The notes under the pieces: model-generated | The model's input: only the letters and a program-made list of their open reading frames with translations | What the model was told of the DNA's origin: nothing | Databases searched by the model: none | Made by a program: the position numbers and the translations under genes | NCBI RefSeq assembly: GCF_007970185.1 | Contig: NZ_CP042431.1 | Span: 1-64,000, forward strand | Direction of reading: 5' to 3' | DNA length: 64,000 bases | Origin: Pseudobacter ginsenosidimutans | GTDB taxonomy: Bacteria; Bacteroidota; Bacteroidia; Chitinophagales; Chitinophagaceae | Shown here: piece after piece, positions 55,170 through 64,000 of the stretch | Layout of the letters: every line of letters begins with the position of its first letter | Numbering within the stretch: position 1 is the first letter of the stretch

Positions 55170-56051
55170 ATGTCTCTCAGGCAAACTCTTTCAGGTACAG
55201 GCGTTGCGCTGGTCACTCCTTTCCGCTCCAATATGGAGGTGAATCTGGACGCGCTCGGCCGCATTATCGACTTCGTGATCGATGGCGGCGTAGAATATGT
55301 GGTAACACTCGGCACCACCGGCGAAACACCCACCCTGAGCAAGGAAGAAAAGATCGCCATTATTCAATACACTTATGAGAAAGTAGGCAACCGCGTTCCT
55401 GTAGTTGTAGGCGTTGGTGGAAATGATACCACCAATCTCGTAAAGGAACTGGAACATCTCCCGCTTGAAAAAGCCACTGCCATCCTTAGTGCTGCTCCTT
55501 ATTACAATAAACCTTCGCAGGAAGGCATCTTCCAGCACTATAAAATACTGGCAGCCGCTTCTCCCAAACCTATTCTACTGTACAATGTTCCTGGCCGCAC
55601 AGGAAGGAATATGAGCGCAGACACCACTATCCGCCTTGCAAAAGAAGTTGCCAATATCGCAGGTATCAAGGAAGCCAGCGGTGATATGGCGCAATGCATG
55701 CAGATCCTGCGCGACAGGCCCGAGAATTTCCTGGTAGTGAGTGGAGACGATGCGCTGGTTTTGCCACAGATCGCATGTGGTATGGACGGTGTGATCAGCG
55801 TTGCAGCCAATGCCTTCCCCAAAGCATTCACCAATATGGTGCGTGAAAGCCTCAAAGGGAATTTCAAAGCAGCCAAATCCCTCAACGATCCGCTCATCCA
55901 GGCTTATGAACTCATGTTTGCAGAAAACAATCCTGCAGGCGTGAAAGCATTCATGACTGAGCTTGGACTGATCGAGAATAATCTGCGTCTCCCCATGACG
56001 CCACTCAGCGCCGGATTGCATAATAACGTTAAGGGTTACCTGAAGAAATAA
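55170..56051 (+). CDS. dapA: 4-hydroxy-tetrahydrodipicolinate synthase
   Basis: 293 residues, standard length. Active-site residues are in place: Thr49-Thr50 (GTTGETPTL), Tyr138 (YNVPGRTG) and the Schiff-base Lys167 (AGIKEASGD). It condenses pyruvate with aspartate semialdehyde in the diaminopimelate/lysine pathway, which also feeds peptidoglycan. Cytosolic tetramer in the family. Expression may be controlled by the leader described at 54941-55101. A strong terminator follows. Confidence 0.96.
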   Translation: MSLRQTLSGTGVALVTPFRSNMEVNLDALGRIIDFVIDGGVEYVVTLGTTGETPTLSKEEKIAIIQYTYEKVGNRVPVVVGVGGNDTTNLVKELEHLPLEKATAILSAAPYYNKPSQEGIFQHYKILAAASPKPILLYNVPGRTGRNMSADTTIRLAKEVANIAGIKEASGDMAQCMQILRDRPENFLVVSGDDALVLPQIACGMDGVISVAANAFPKAFTNMVRESLKGNFKAAKSLNDPLIQAYELMFAENNPAGVKAFMTELGLIENNLRLPMTPLSAGLHNNVKGYLKK

Positions 56052-56053
56052 AT

Positions 56054-56088
56054 AACAAGCCCTGCAACTTTTCATTGCAGGGCTTGTT
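56054..56088. terminator. Bidirectional intrinsic terminator
   Basis: Perfect 14-bp stem AACAAGCCCTGCAA / TTGCAGGGCTTGTT with loop CTTTTCA, between converging dapA and the lipoprotein gene ending at 56104. Confidence 0.9.
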
Positions 56089-56103
56089 CCTTTGACATAT
56101 CTC

Positions 56104-57084
56104 CTATAAGCTCAGTTTGATCTCCAGTGCATCCCAGTTGCTTCTGAAACTGGATACCATTACTGGTGTGTATTGCCAGTTAGGCGTAAACGTTACTGTT
56201 GAAGTTCCAAGGGCATTATCAGGCCTGAGGCCAAGCTTTTCATAAACATTTTTTACAGTGCCTGTTGCCTGCATCTTCAGCTTTCGCCCATCACTCAATT
56301 GGGCTTTAATATTATATTTTCCAACAGGGATATTCACAATATTGAAAGCATCGGAATCGCCAAGCTGCCTGGTGATCCTGAAAGATTTGGTTTCGCCGTA
56401 CATACATGGTTCCGCAGGTGTGAGCTCAATTATGATCACACCACTGGAAGGCAGATAGCCATCATAATGATCCCCCGGGTAATTGATATTGCACCAGAAA
56501 TATAATGCACCTCCATAATAATTGGTTTCGTTATTAGGCTGGGCAGCTATCTCATCCGGATTTGCAGGACCGTAAGATAATAATACAAAGTTCTTGACTA
56601 CTCCCTGACCGGAAGGAAACGAAGTAGTGCCTCCTGCCGGATACAACCCTACCACAGCAGGTGTTTCATTGTAACTGATGGTAACTGCTGTACCAAAAAA
56701 GTAAGCAGCACCTGCAGGGATCTGAAATTCGTAGTAACCATTTTCATCGGTAACACCAGAACCGCTTGAATACCATCCACCGGTCATCGAAGAAGATACA
56801 CCAATATGCGCCCCTTTGATTGGCTTGCCACTCAGATCCGCAACATATCCCCGGGCTATGTTTTTCTTTACCGATAAGGAAGGGAAGTTCGGCATTCGTG
56901 GTATGGTGTTGCCCATTACATTTACATAATAGCCATTCCCTGAAATAGTGAATTCCTGATGACCATTCACCACAGGTAAAGCTGGTTGTTCTCCCCATTT
57001 TCCCTGCGCGGAAGCATCATTCGTTTTTCCTGAACACCCTGCAAACACTACACTTGCGAGGAGAAGATGATAGAAAAGTTTCAT
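56104..57084 (-). CDS. Lipoprotein with CarboxypepD-regulatory-like domain
   Basis: 326 residues. Lipoprotein signal with Cys17 (LLLASVVFAGC). Residues ~75-150 form a carboxypeptidase-regulatory-like fold (ARGYVADLSGKPIKGAHIGV, TDENGYYEFQIPAGAAYFF). Then come GVVKNFVLLSYG, NYYGGALYFWCNI, and near the end NIPVGKYNIKAQLSDGRKLK. The same order of motifs appears in the lipoprotein at 47896-48639 (AVRNFEWKL, MYSGGRYGSSI, DIPIGRYTLSAVYLNRG), so the two are probably distant paralogues. No enzymatic motif; role unknown. Confidence 0.7.
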   Translation of the reverse strand: MKLFYHLLLASVVFAGCSGKTNDASAQGKWGEQPALPVVNGHQEFTISGNGYYVNVMGNTIPRMPNFPSLSVKKNIARGYVADLSGKPIKGAHIGVSSSMTGGWYSSGSGVTDENGYYEFQIPAGAAYFFGTAVTISYNETPAVVGLYPAGGTTSFPSGQGVVKNFVLLSYGPANPDEIAAQPNNETNYYGGALYFWCNINYPGDHYDGYLPSSGVIIIELTPAEPCMYGETKSFRITRQLGDSDAFNIVNIPVGKYNIKAQLSDGRKLKMQATGTVKNVYEKLGLRPDNALGTSTVTFTPNWQYTPVMVSSFRSNWDALEIKLSL

Positions 57085-57244
57085 TGACTGCTGTTTTATT
57101 TTTTTGTTTTTTGATTAGGAAAAACAAAAGTAAACGGCAGCTTTCTTACAGATAAATAAGAAAGATGGAGGATGGATTGTATCGACATACGCTGAAATAC
57201 CTATTCGGTTTGGCGTTAGTCTACCGATAGTGTTGTTGGTCTAT

Positions 57245-58147
57245 CTATCCCCTGAAAGTAACCCCCTCAATAGCGAGGTCTGTGGCAGGAAAAACTTCGC
57301 GGGCTTCTGCCTGGAACTGATCGAGGTTTTCGTATTTGGAACTGAAATGTCCGATAAGCAACCTGCCTACATTGGCGCTCTTCGCGATGTTGGCAGCCTG
57401 TTCGGTAGTGGAATGGAAGCGGGCGGCAGCGCGATCGTTAAGCTCCCTGAGATAGGTAGTTTCATGATAGAGCATATCAACTCCTTCGATGCGGGGGATC
57501 AGCTCTTCATCATAGATAGTATCGGCGCAGTATGCGTAAGATTTTGGTTTGGCTGCGGGATCAGTTACCATTTCATTCATCACCAGGTTACCGCTCTGCG
57601 TGGTATAATTCTCGCCCCATTTAAGCTTGTCGTAGAATGCAGCGGGTACGCCATGCCGTACGGCTTTCTCGGGATTCACTCTGCGCGGCGCTTTCACCTG
57701 TTCGAAACGGAAGCCCCAGCAGGGAATGCGGTGCTTGGTTGGGAAGCAGGTGACTTTAAATTTATCCGTCTTCACCAGCACACCTTCTTCCGTAAGCGGA
57801 TGGAAATGCAATTTGTAGGGAAGCACTGTGCTCGCTGCCTTGAATTGCAGGTCCAGTATAGGTTCCAGCTCAGGCGGCGCAAAGAGGTGCAGATCATTCT
57901 CGCGATGCAGTAATCCCATGCTGTTAAGGAATCCCGGCAGCCCGAAATAATGGTCGCCATGAAGATGTGAGATGAAAATATAATTGATGCGGCCCCAGCG
58001 GATCCGGTAGCGGCTGAGTTGCACCTGCGTGCCTTCTCCACAGTCTACCAGGAATAGCTGGTCATCCAATGTAACCAACTGGGCCGTCGGATGACGGTCG
58101 TAGGCGGGTAATGCAGAATTATTTCCAAGGATCGTAACAGCCAGCAT
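57245..58147 (-). CDS. rnz: Ribonuclease Z
   Basis: 300 residues, the short bacterial form. Metallo-beta-lactamase motif HLHGDH at residues 61-66 with upstream Asp/Glu (LFLVDCGEGTQVQLSRY), the exosite region, YCADTIYDEELIPRI and a late His (LLIGHFSSKYENL). It matures tRNA 3' ends; the tRNAs here lack encoded CCA, which fits a need for RNase Z plus CCA-adding enzyme. Monocistronic as far as seen. Confidence 0.93.
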   Translation of the reverse strand: MLAVTILGNNSALPAYDRHPTAQLVTLDDQLFLVDCGEGTQVQLSRYRIRWGRINYIFISHLHGDHYFGLPGFLNSMGLLHRENDLHLFAPPELEPILDLQFKAASTVLPYKLHFHPLTEEGVLVKTDKFKVTCFPTKHRIPCWGFRFEQVKAPRRVNPEKAVRHGVPAAFYDKLKWGENYTTQSGNLVMNEMVTDPAAKPKSYAYCADTIYDEELIPRIEGVDMLYHETTYLRELNDRAAARFHSTTEQAANIAKSANVGRLLIGHFSSKYENLDQFQAEAREVFPATDLAIEGVTFRG

Positions 58148-58272
58148 TCAGTACATTATTTCAAATGGTCATATATCACTTAAAGACTTTCACAGCGGTT
58201 GCTTTGCTGCACAATACCAACAAAATACCCTGTTTATGCGGGGAAAGCCCGGAAACCGGACTGTAACCGGGA

Positions 58273-59268
58273 CTAATTTAGTAAAATCCTGCATTCCTGC
58301 AAGAGACGATCGCGGTTGATGGCGGCTGTGCCTACTTCTTCGCAGACCAGTCCCCCGGCAATATTGGCCACTTCGGCCATCAGCTCCACACTGCCGGTGG
58401 CGGCATAGATGAGTGAAGCCACGGCAATCACCGTGTCTCCGGCGCCGGATACATCCGCAATATTCCTCAGGTGGGAAGGAATGATGCGGCTGCTGTTATC
58501 GTCCTGGTAAAACACTCCTTTCTCAGAAAGTGTGATGAAGGAAATATGATGTTGTAAATGTTCCTGGAGTTTTTGGTGTACCTCATTGAGTGTATCCTGG
58601 TTCACTTCCTCGAAGATGATATTGAGGCCTTCTTTCACTTCTTTAAGGTTGGGCTTGAAGATATCAACGCCATTGTAGGCGAAGAAATTCTTGCGCTTCG
58701 GATCTACCGTGGTAAGCACTTTGTATCGTTTGCAGAGAGCGATCACTTTTTCGATCACAGAACTGGTGAGCACGCCCTTGTTGTAATCTTCAAAGATCAT
58801 CACATCGGGTTGCTGCTCCTGCAGGAATTTCTCAACTGTGTTCAGTAAAACTGTTTCATCGGCCTCATTGAGATCTTTGGTGATCTCGGCATCGAGGCGC
58901 ATCATCTGCTGGTTGCGGCTGATGATCCTGCTTTTATTGGTGGTAATACGATGACTGCTTTGCAGCAGGTAGCTGGTATCGATCTTTTGTTTATCGAAGA
59001 GATGTTTGAGAGCGATCCCGTCATCATCATTGCCCATTACAGAGATAATACTTACCTGGGCATGCAGGGAAGCGAGATTGAGCGCCACATTGCCTGCTCC
59101 TCCGATCCGTTGTTCCTTTCTGTCAAGCGCCACAACAGGCACCGGCGCTTCCGGTGAAATGCGTTCCACATGCCCCCACCAATAGGTGTCCAGCATCACA
59201 TCCCCTATCACTCCTACTTTAATATTTTGAAACTTTGCGAATAACTGCTCAAAATCTGTCACTGCCAT
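58273..59268 (-). CDS. D-glycero-beta-D-manno-heptose-7-phosphate kinase-like (RfaE1/HldE N-domain)
   Basis: 331 residues, PfkB ribokinase fold. N-terminal VGVIGDVMLDTYWWGHVERI and SPEAPVPVVAL with GGAGNVALNLASL are typical of the RfaE kinase domain; the C-terminal anion hole and base are in DVSGAGDTVIAVASL. It phosphorylates heptose-7-phosphate at C1 for LPS core or ADP-heptose synthesis. The HldE cytidylyl/adenylyl-transferase domain is absent, so a separate partner is expected elsewhere. It starts 6 bases after the stop of the permease gene, so the two are probably co-transcribed. Confidence 0.88.
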   Translation of the reverse strand: MAVTDFEQLFAKFQNIKVGVIGDVMLDTYWWGHVERISPEAPVPVVALDRKEQRIGGAGNVALNLASLHAQVSIISVMGNDDDGIALKHLFDKQKIDTSYLLQSSHRITTNKSRIISRNQQMMRLDAEITKDLNEADETVLLNTVEKFLQEQQPDVMIFEDYNKGVLTSSVIEKVIALCKRYKVLTTVDPKRKNFFAYNGVDIFKPNLKEVKEGLNIIFEEVNQDTLNEVHQKLQEHLQHHISFITLSEKGVFYQDDNSSRIIPSHLRNIADVSGAGDTVIAVASLIYAATGSVELMAEVANIAGGLVCEEVGTAAINRDRLLQECRILLN

Positions 59269-59274
59269 AAATTA

Positions 59275-60669
59275 TCAGGTTATTGACTGCTTTTTCTTAA
59301 CCAGTGCAATATAATAAATCGGGATGCCAATCAGCGTGATGATCAGTCCCGGCCAGGTATAATTTGGTTTATAAATGATGAGCAGGGTACAAAATGCCAC
59401 TCCCATGATGATGTAGAGGATGGGCATAACGGGGTAACCGAAGGCTTTATAGGGGCGTTCCATATCCGGGCGTTTCTTGCGAAGGATGAAGATGCCGATA
59501 ATGGTGAGCATGTAAAAGAGTACCACTACAAAGGAGATCATATCCAGCAATTGTCCGTAAGAACCACTGATGCACCAGGCGCAGATCACCAGGCATTGGA
59601 TCCAGAGCCCTTTTGCAGGTACAGCATTCTTGTTGAGCGTAGATGCCTGTTTGAAGAAGAGACCATCTTTGGCCATCGTATAGTATACGCGGGCGCCGGA
59701 CAGGATCATACCGTTGCTGCATCCGAAAGTGCTCACCATGATCATGATGGCAATGATATAGGAACCGATGGAGCCGAAAATATTCTGCGCTGCCGCTACC
59801 GCTACCCTGTCTTTACTGGCAGATGCGATCTCATCCAAAGGCAGCACAGCAGTGTACATCACGTTGGTGCTGACATAGATGAGCGTCACAACAAAAGTGC
59901 CGAGAAAAAGACTGAGACCGATATTCCTTTTGGGGTTCTTGATCTCGCCGGCAATGAAGGTCACATTGTTCCATGCGTCTGAACTGAAGATGGATCCTAC
60001 CATGGCTGCTGCAACCAGACCCAGTAATGGTGTATTGGAATCCGTGAGGCTATGCAGGTTCCAGGCATCTGTCCAGTTAGCCTTCCAGATCGCGCCATCG
60101 GCCATGATGAAACCGAAGAGGATAAGCCCGAACAGACTGAGCAGTTTCACGAGCGTAAGGGTGGTCTGAATGATCTTCCCTTCCTTTACTCCGCGCGTGT
60201 TGATATACGTTAGTAATATCGCTATACCGATTGCCAGCAGCTGTGCGGGTGAGATTTTGAAACTCCCGATCTGTATGGCAACCAGGTCTTCACTGAGTGA
60301 TGGGATGAGATAGGCTGTAAATTTTGCAAAGGCCACGCAAACGGCGGCGATGGTGGCCGTTTGGATCACGGCAAAAAAGCTCCATCCATATAAAAAGCCT
60401 AACAAGGGATTGTAGGCTTCTTTAAGATAAACGTATTGACCACCAGCTTTCGGGAACATACCGCTCAATTCGCCGTAACTGAGGGCTGCTGTGAGGGTCA
60501 TGAATCCGGTGATGAGCCAGACGGCGATCAGCCATCCTGCGCTGCCCACATTGCGGGTAATATCAGCGCCTACAATAAAGATACCGGAACCGATCATGGA
60601 ACCTGCCACAATCATGGTGGCATCCAGCAAGCCGAGGGTTGGCTTGAATGAGGTGGTTTGTTCAGCCAT
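59275..60669 (-). CDS. APC-family amino acid permease
   Basis: 464 residues with about 12 membrane helices. APC signatures: MIVAGSMIGSGIFIVGADI in helix 1, YGELSGMFPKAGGQYVYLKE in helix 3 and the helix 6-8 region with SSDAWNNVTFIAGEIKNPKR. It resembles the LAT/serine-threonine exchanger-like branch. The substrate cannot be set by eye. First gene of a likely operon with the heptose kinase-like gene. Confidence 0.9.
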   Translation of the reverse strand: MAEQTTSFKPTLGLLDATMIVAGSMIGSGIFIVGADITRNVGSAGWLIAVWLITGFMTLTAALSYGELSGMFPKAGGQYVYLKEAYNPLLGFLYGWSFFAVIQTATIAAVCVAFAKFTAYLIPSLSEDLVAIQIGSFKISPAQLLAIGIAILLTYINTRGVKEGKIIQTTLTLVKLLSLFGLILFGFIMADGAIWKANWTDAWNLHSLTDSNTPLLGLVAAAMVGSIFSSDAWNNVTFIAGEIKNPKRNIGLSLFLGTFVVTLIYVSTNVMYTAVLPLDEIASASKDRVAVAAAQNIFGSIGSYIIAIMIMVSTFGCSNGMILSGARVYYTMAKDGLFFKQASTLNKNAVPAKGLWIQCLVICAWCISGSYGQLLDMISFVVVLFYMLTIIGIFILRKKRPDMERPYKAFGYPVMPILYIIMGVAFCTLLIIYKPNYTWPGLIITLIGIPIYYIALVKKKQSIT

Positions 60670-60729
60670 AAACAGCAGTTGAGATAAGGGTTTTAGTTTT
60701 GGTGGTTGTTGCAGGAAAAAACAGGCCTG

Positions 60730-61341
60730 TTATGGCTTGCCTTTCTTTGCTGCATATTGAGCGTTCAGCCCTTTGATGAGATCGCCGGTTACATCGTACA
60801 TCGTGTCTTTGTAGTACATCAGCAGACCGGGCTCATAAGAAAGGATAAACGCATATCCTTTGTCCTTGTTATAATCTTTCAGATAATCTTCTACTGTTTT
60901 GCGGAGCGTGGCCATGTTTTCCACCTGTGTCTTCTGCATATCCTGCTCCAGGGAGGCTTTGCGCTCGCCGAAATTACGCTGCATGGTAGCGAGCTCGTTC
61001 TGGGCTTTCAGCTGATCTGCTTCAGTAATGGCCTGGCCGAGCGACTGCATCTGGGATTGCAGCTGTTGCACACGGCGCTGGTATTGGTTATTGAGTTGAT
61101 TCAATTCATTATTCATGGAAGCTTCTTTCTTCTTCATCTGCTCCAGTACGTCTTTGAAATATTCGTAGTGGTTCTGCAGTGAATCAATGTCGAAATATCC
61201 GATGCGGAAACTGTTATGCGCAGTTTTTTCAGCTTCCACAGATACCTTCTTCAGTTCCTTATTACCGTTGAAATGGAGATAGAACAAAACGCCGGTCAAT
61301 ACGAGGGCCAGAACACTTAAGATTGTAGAGATATTCCTCAT
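60730..61341 (-). CDS. OmpH/Skp-family periplasmic chaperone
   Basis: 203 residues. The N-terminus carries a signal anchor (MRNISTILSVLALVLTGVLF). An Asp-containing start of the Skp fold (RIGYFDIDSLQNHYEYFKDV) is followed by a long coiled coil (~70-140, Gln/Leu/Lys-rich) and the C-terminal FILSYEPGLLMYYKDTMYDV segment. Skp proteins hold unfolded outer-membrane proteins in the periplasm. It lies downstream of rpoC but is separated from it by a terminator. Confidence 0.88.
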   Translation of the reverse strand: MRNISTILSVLALVLTGVLFYLHFNGNKELKKVSVEAEKTAHNSFRIGYFDIDSLQNHYEYFKDVLEQMKKKEASMNNELNQLNNQYQRRVQQLQSQMQSLGQAITEADQLKAQNELATMQRNFGERKASLEQDMQKTQVENMATLRKTVEDYLKDYNKDKGYAFILSYEPGLLMYYKDTMYDVTGDLIKGLNAQYAAKKGKP

Positions 61342-61429
61342 TCAAAGCTTTTTTGCAAGATATGCTCTTGAGATAAAAGAAAATTGTTAAAAGTTTTAAC
61401 ACTAATGACTGTAATATAATAAAAACAAA

Positions 61430-61460
61430 AAGAGTAGAAAGCATTGAGCTTCCTACTCTT
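61430..61460 (-). terminator. Intrinsic terminator of rpoC
   Basis: Stem AAGAGTAG / CTACTCTT with inner AAGC / GCTT pairs. On the minus strand it is followed by TTTTTGTTTTTA. It lies 43 bases beyond the rpoC stop. Confidence 0.85.
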
Positions 61461-61502
61461 CGGTTATATGTACCATCAGGCATTCATCATGCGGTCCGGT
61501 AA

Positions 61503-64000
61503 TTATTCTTCGTCATCAAAGCTCATGGCTTCGCGCGTGGTCTGGAGCAGTTCATATTCTTCCTTGCTACCTACAACCATGTTTTCGAAGTCACGGAGAC
61601 CAGTACCTGCCGGGATCGGGTGACCAGTGATCACGTTCTCTTTCAGGCCGAGCATGTCATCTGTTTTACCCTGGATGGCAGCAGAGGACAGTACCTTGGT
61701 GGTTTCCTGGAACGAAGCTGCAGAGATCCAGCTTTGTGTTCCGAGTGATGCTTTGGTGATACCGAGCAGAACGGGGTGAGAAGTGGCAGGGTTTGCGTCC
61801 CTGTATTCTACCGCTTTCTTATCGTTCCTGCGGAGGAGTGAGTTCTCCTCACGGATCTCACGCAGGCTTGCGATCTGACCGGCTTTCAGCTTGGTGCTTT
61901 CACCTGCATCTGAAATCACTTTCTTGTCGAAGATCCAGTCGTTCTCTTCGATGAAGTCGAAGCGGTCTTCCAGGTCCTCTTCGAGGAAACGGGTATCGCC
62001 CGGATCCACGATCTCCACCTTCTTCATCATCTGGCGAACGATCACCTCGATATGTTTGTCGTTGATCTTCACACCTTGTAAACGGTAAACCTCCTGGATC
62101 TCATTCACAACGTACTCCTGTACAGCGAAAGGTCCTTTGATAGAGAGGATGTCACCGGGAGCGATCTGACCATCGGACAGGGCCGCACCGGCTTTGATGA
62201 AGTCACCGTCCTGAACCAGGATCTGACGGGTGAGCGGAACGAGGTATTTTTTAACAACACCGTCTTTCGCTTCGATCACGATCTCACGGTTACCACGTTT
62301 GATCACGCCGAATGAAACCACACCGTCGATTTCACAAACAACCGCAGGGTTACCCGGGTTACGAGCTTCGAAGAGTTCGGTTACACGTGGCAGACCACCC
62401 GTGATGTCACGCTGCATACGCAGTGTTCTCGGGATCTTCACCAGTACCTGACCAGCGCGTACTTCTTCGGCTTCGTCCACAATGATATGTGAGCCTACCG
62501 GCAAGTTGTACAGCTTCACGTCCTTTCCTTCAACTACGAGGGTTGGGATCTTGTTCTTATCTTTTGTTTCGATAACCACTTTCTCACGGTGACCGGTTTG
62601 TTCGTCGGCTTCTTCGCGGTAAGTGATACCATCGATAACGTTATCGAATTTGATACGACCTGCGATCTCGGCAACAACAACGTTGTTGAACGGATCCCAT
62701 GTGCAGATCGGATCACCTTTCTTCAGTTGCTGTCCGTCTTTCACCAGCAGGGTTGCACCGTAAGGTACGTTGTTGGTGATCAGGAGACGGTCGTTCTTCA
62801 CATCCATGATACGGATCTCACCGGTACGGCCGATTACGATCTGGATCTTTTCGCCTTCGTTGTTTTCGGTTGTTACTGTACGTAAGCCATCGAACTGAAC
62901 AGTACCGTCGAATTTGGCGGGAAGTGAAGATTCGATTGAAGCGGAGCCCGCAACACCACCCACGTGGAAGGTACGGAGGGTAAGCTGTGTACCAGGCTCA
63001 CCGATTGACTGCGCAGCGATGATACCTACGGCGTCACCTTTCTGTGCAATGTTTCCGGTTGCGAGGTTCTTACCGTAACATTTCACGCACACCCCTCTGC
63101 GGCTTTCGCAGGTGAGTACAGAGCGGATCTCTACGGTTTCGATACCAGCTTCTTCGATCTCCTTACCAATGAGCTCGGTGATCTGAGAACCACCGGCAAC
63201 GATGAGTTTCTCAGTGCCTGGGTTGTATACATCGTGGAGCGAAGTACGTCCGATGATACGATCGTACAGTGGCTCTACTACTTCTTCATTGTCTTTCAGC
63301 GCACTGGTAGCAATACCACGCAATGTTCCGCAATCCTCTTCGGTGATCACCACATCCTGTGCAACGTCTACGAGACGACGTGTGAGGTAACCGGCATCGG
63401 CCGTTTTAAGGGCGGTATCCGCCAGACCTTTACGCGCACCGTGGGTAGAGATGAAGTAGTCCAATACGTTCAGACCGCCCTTGAAGTTGGAGAGGATCGG
63501 GTTTTCGATGATCTCACTTCCGGATGAACCTGATTTTCTTGGCTTCGCCATCAAACCTCTGATACCGCAAAGCTGTTTGATCTGCTGTTTGGAACCACGC
63601 GCACCGGAATCAAGCATCATGTAAACTGAGTTGAAACCTTGTTTATCGGTTGCCAGCTCACGGATGAGCGTCTCAGTGATGCGGGTATCCACGCGGGACC
63701 AGATATCTACTATCTGGTTGTAACGTTCGTTGTTGGTGATCAGACCGAGGTTATAGTTGTCCCATACTTCATCAACCTCACCTTTCGCATTATCCAGCAC
63801 TTCTTCTTTGATTGAAGGAATGATCAGGTCATTGATAGAGAATGACAGACCACCCTGGAAGGCAGTACGGAAACCGAGCTGCTTGATATCATCCAGGAAC
63901 TTCGCTGTTTTAGGAACGTTGGTAATGGTGATGATGTCACCAATGATCTCACGAAGAGATTTCTTGGTGAGCAGGGCATTGATATAACCAACCTCTTTAG
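61503..64000 (-). CDS. rpoC: DNA-directed RNA polymerase subunit beta', C-terminal ~830 residues (runs off window)
   Basis: The frame is open from 64000 to the stop at 61503, so only the 3' part is present. Recognisable features are [20 protein letters not shown]-type sequence (here [19 protein letters not shown]), [13 protein letters not shown], the trigger-loop side [19 protein letters not shown], the zinc-binding Cys cluster [29 protein letters not shown] and the C-terminal [15 protein letters not shown]. It is the catalytic large subunit. A Met at 63800 is internal, not a start. All motifs intact. Confidence 0.98.
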   Translation of the reverse strand, partial: KEVGYINALLTKKSLREIIGDIITITNVPKTAKFLDDIKQLGFRTAFQGGLSFSINDLIIPSIKEEVLDNAKGEVDEVWDNYNLGLITNNERYNQIVDIWSRVDTRITETLIRELATDKQGFNSVYMMLDSGARGSKQQIKQLCGIRGLMAKPRKSGSSGSEIIENPILSNFKGGLNVLDYFISTHGARKGLADTALKTADAGYLTRRLVDVAQDVVITEEDCGTLRGIATSALKDNEEVVEPLYDRIIGRTSLHDVYNPGTEKLIVAGGSQITELIGKEIEEAGIETVEIRSVLTCESRRGVCVKCYGKNLATGNIAQKGDAVGIIAAQSIGEPGTQLTLRTFHVGGVAGSASIESSLPAKFDGTVQFDGLRTVTTENNEGEKIQIVIGRTGEIRIMDVKNDRLLITNNVPYGATLLVKDGQQLKKGDPICTWDPFNNVVVAEIAGRIKFDNVIDGITYREEADEQTGHREKVVIETKDKNKIPTLVVEGKDVKLYNLPVGSHIIVDEAEEVRAGQVLVKIPRTLRMQRDITGGLPRVTELFEARNPGNPAVVCEIDGVVSFGVIKRGNREIVIEAKDGVVKKYLVPLTRQILVQDGDFIKAGAALSDGQIAPGDILSIKGPFAVQEYVVNEIQEVYRLQGVKINDKHIEVIVRQMMKKVEIVDPGDTRFLEEDLEDRFDFIEENDWIFDKKVISDAGESTKLKAGQIASLREIREENSLLRRNDKKAVEYRDANPATSHPVLLGITKASLGTQSWISAASFQETTKVLSSAAIQGKTDDMLGLKENVITGHPIPAGTGLRDFENMVVGSKEEYELLQTTREAMSFDDEE

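Noticed and set aside
1-64000. Insertion sequences, integrases, phage genes, toxin-antitoxin or defence systems
   Set aside because: No transposase, integrase, terminal repeats, nuclease/helicase defence modules or CRISPR repeats could be recognised on either strand.

Overview
The window reads as the chromosome of a member of the Bacteroidota, most likely family Chitinophagaceae. The reasons are paired SusC/SusD outer-membrane systems, an ECF sigma/FecR/STN-type SusC signalling set, LytS/LytTR signalling, a type IX secretion sorting domain, and promoter elements of the TTTG / TAnnTTTG type instead of sigma-70 boxes. No phage, insertion sequence or CRISPR array is visible. Assignment below family level is not possible from the sequence alone.

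Layout. (1) 1-8.3 kb: a SusD start, an STN-type SusC receptor, a FecR anti-sigma factor, an ECF sigma factor, an MtfA-like zinc peptidase, a PhyH dioxygenase and an SDR. All seven genes carry reading-frame breaks, and nearly every break examined is the loss of one base from a short run, which points to an unpolished patch of sequence more than to real decay. (2) 8.4-12.9 kb: an MBL-fold hydrolase, a small hypothetical, a composite gene remnant, an M49-type peptidase and a lipoprotein. (3) 12.9-27.7 kb: tRNA-Asp divergent from a GluQ-RS gene, then a compact six-gene polysaccharide utilisation operon on the minus strand (susC, susD, a clan GH-D-like glycosidase, a DUF5107-TPR protein, galM, a sugar MFS porter) with a divergent AraC regulator. 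Together these suggest outer-membrane capture, periplasmic cleavage, mutarotation and import of a galactose-containing glycan. (4) 27.8-36.3 kb: a TonB receptor (one frameshift) with a PepSY membrane protein, a TetR regulator with two palindromic operators and two small membrane proteins, an unusual aldo/keto reductase-AraC fusion, and a single-haem lipoprotein. (5) 36.6-45 kb: an OmpA-family lipoprotein, an esterase/pectinesterase pair, and a 1635-residue exported FG-GAP/thrombospondin-3 repeat protein with a T9SS sorting domain.

(6) 45.3-53.7 kb: a translationally coupled LytS/LytTR pair, two cupins, a carboxypeptidase-regulatory-like lipoprotein, a two-gene operon for an exported RCC1-repeat protein and a large exported protein of unknown function, an AraC regulator and a second, identical tRNA-Asp. 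(7) 53.9-64 kb: housekeeping genes accA, dapA, rnz, a heptose-7-phosphate kinase-like gene, an amino-acid permease, an OmpH/Skp chaperone and the 3' part of rpoC. Between accA and dapA lies a promoter, a short lysine-containing reading frame, a possible antiterminator and an intrinsic terminator, which together look like an attenuator for lysine/diaminopimelate synthesis.

The best candidates for something undescribed are the accA-dapA leader, the AKR-AraC fusion, the DUF5107-TPR protein inside the PUL, and the exported RCC1/unknown-protein pair with its related lipoproteins. None can be proven from sequence reading alone.
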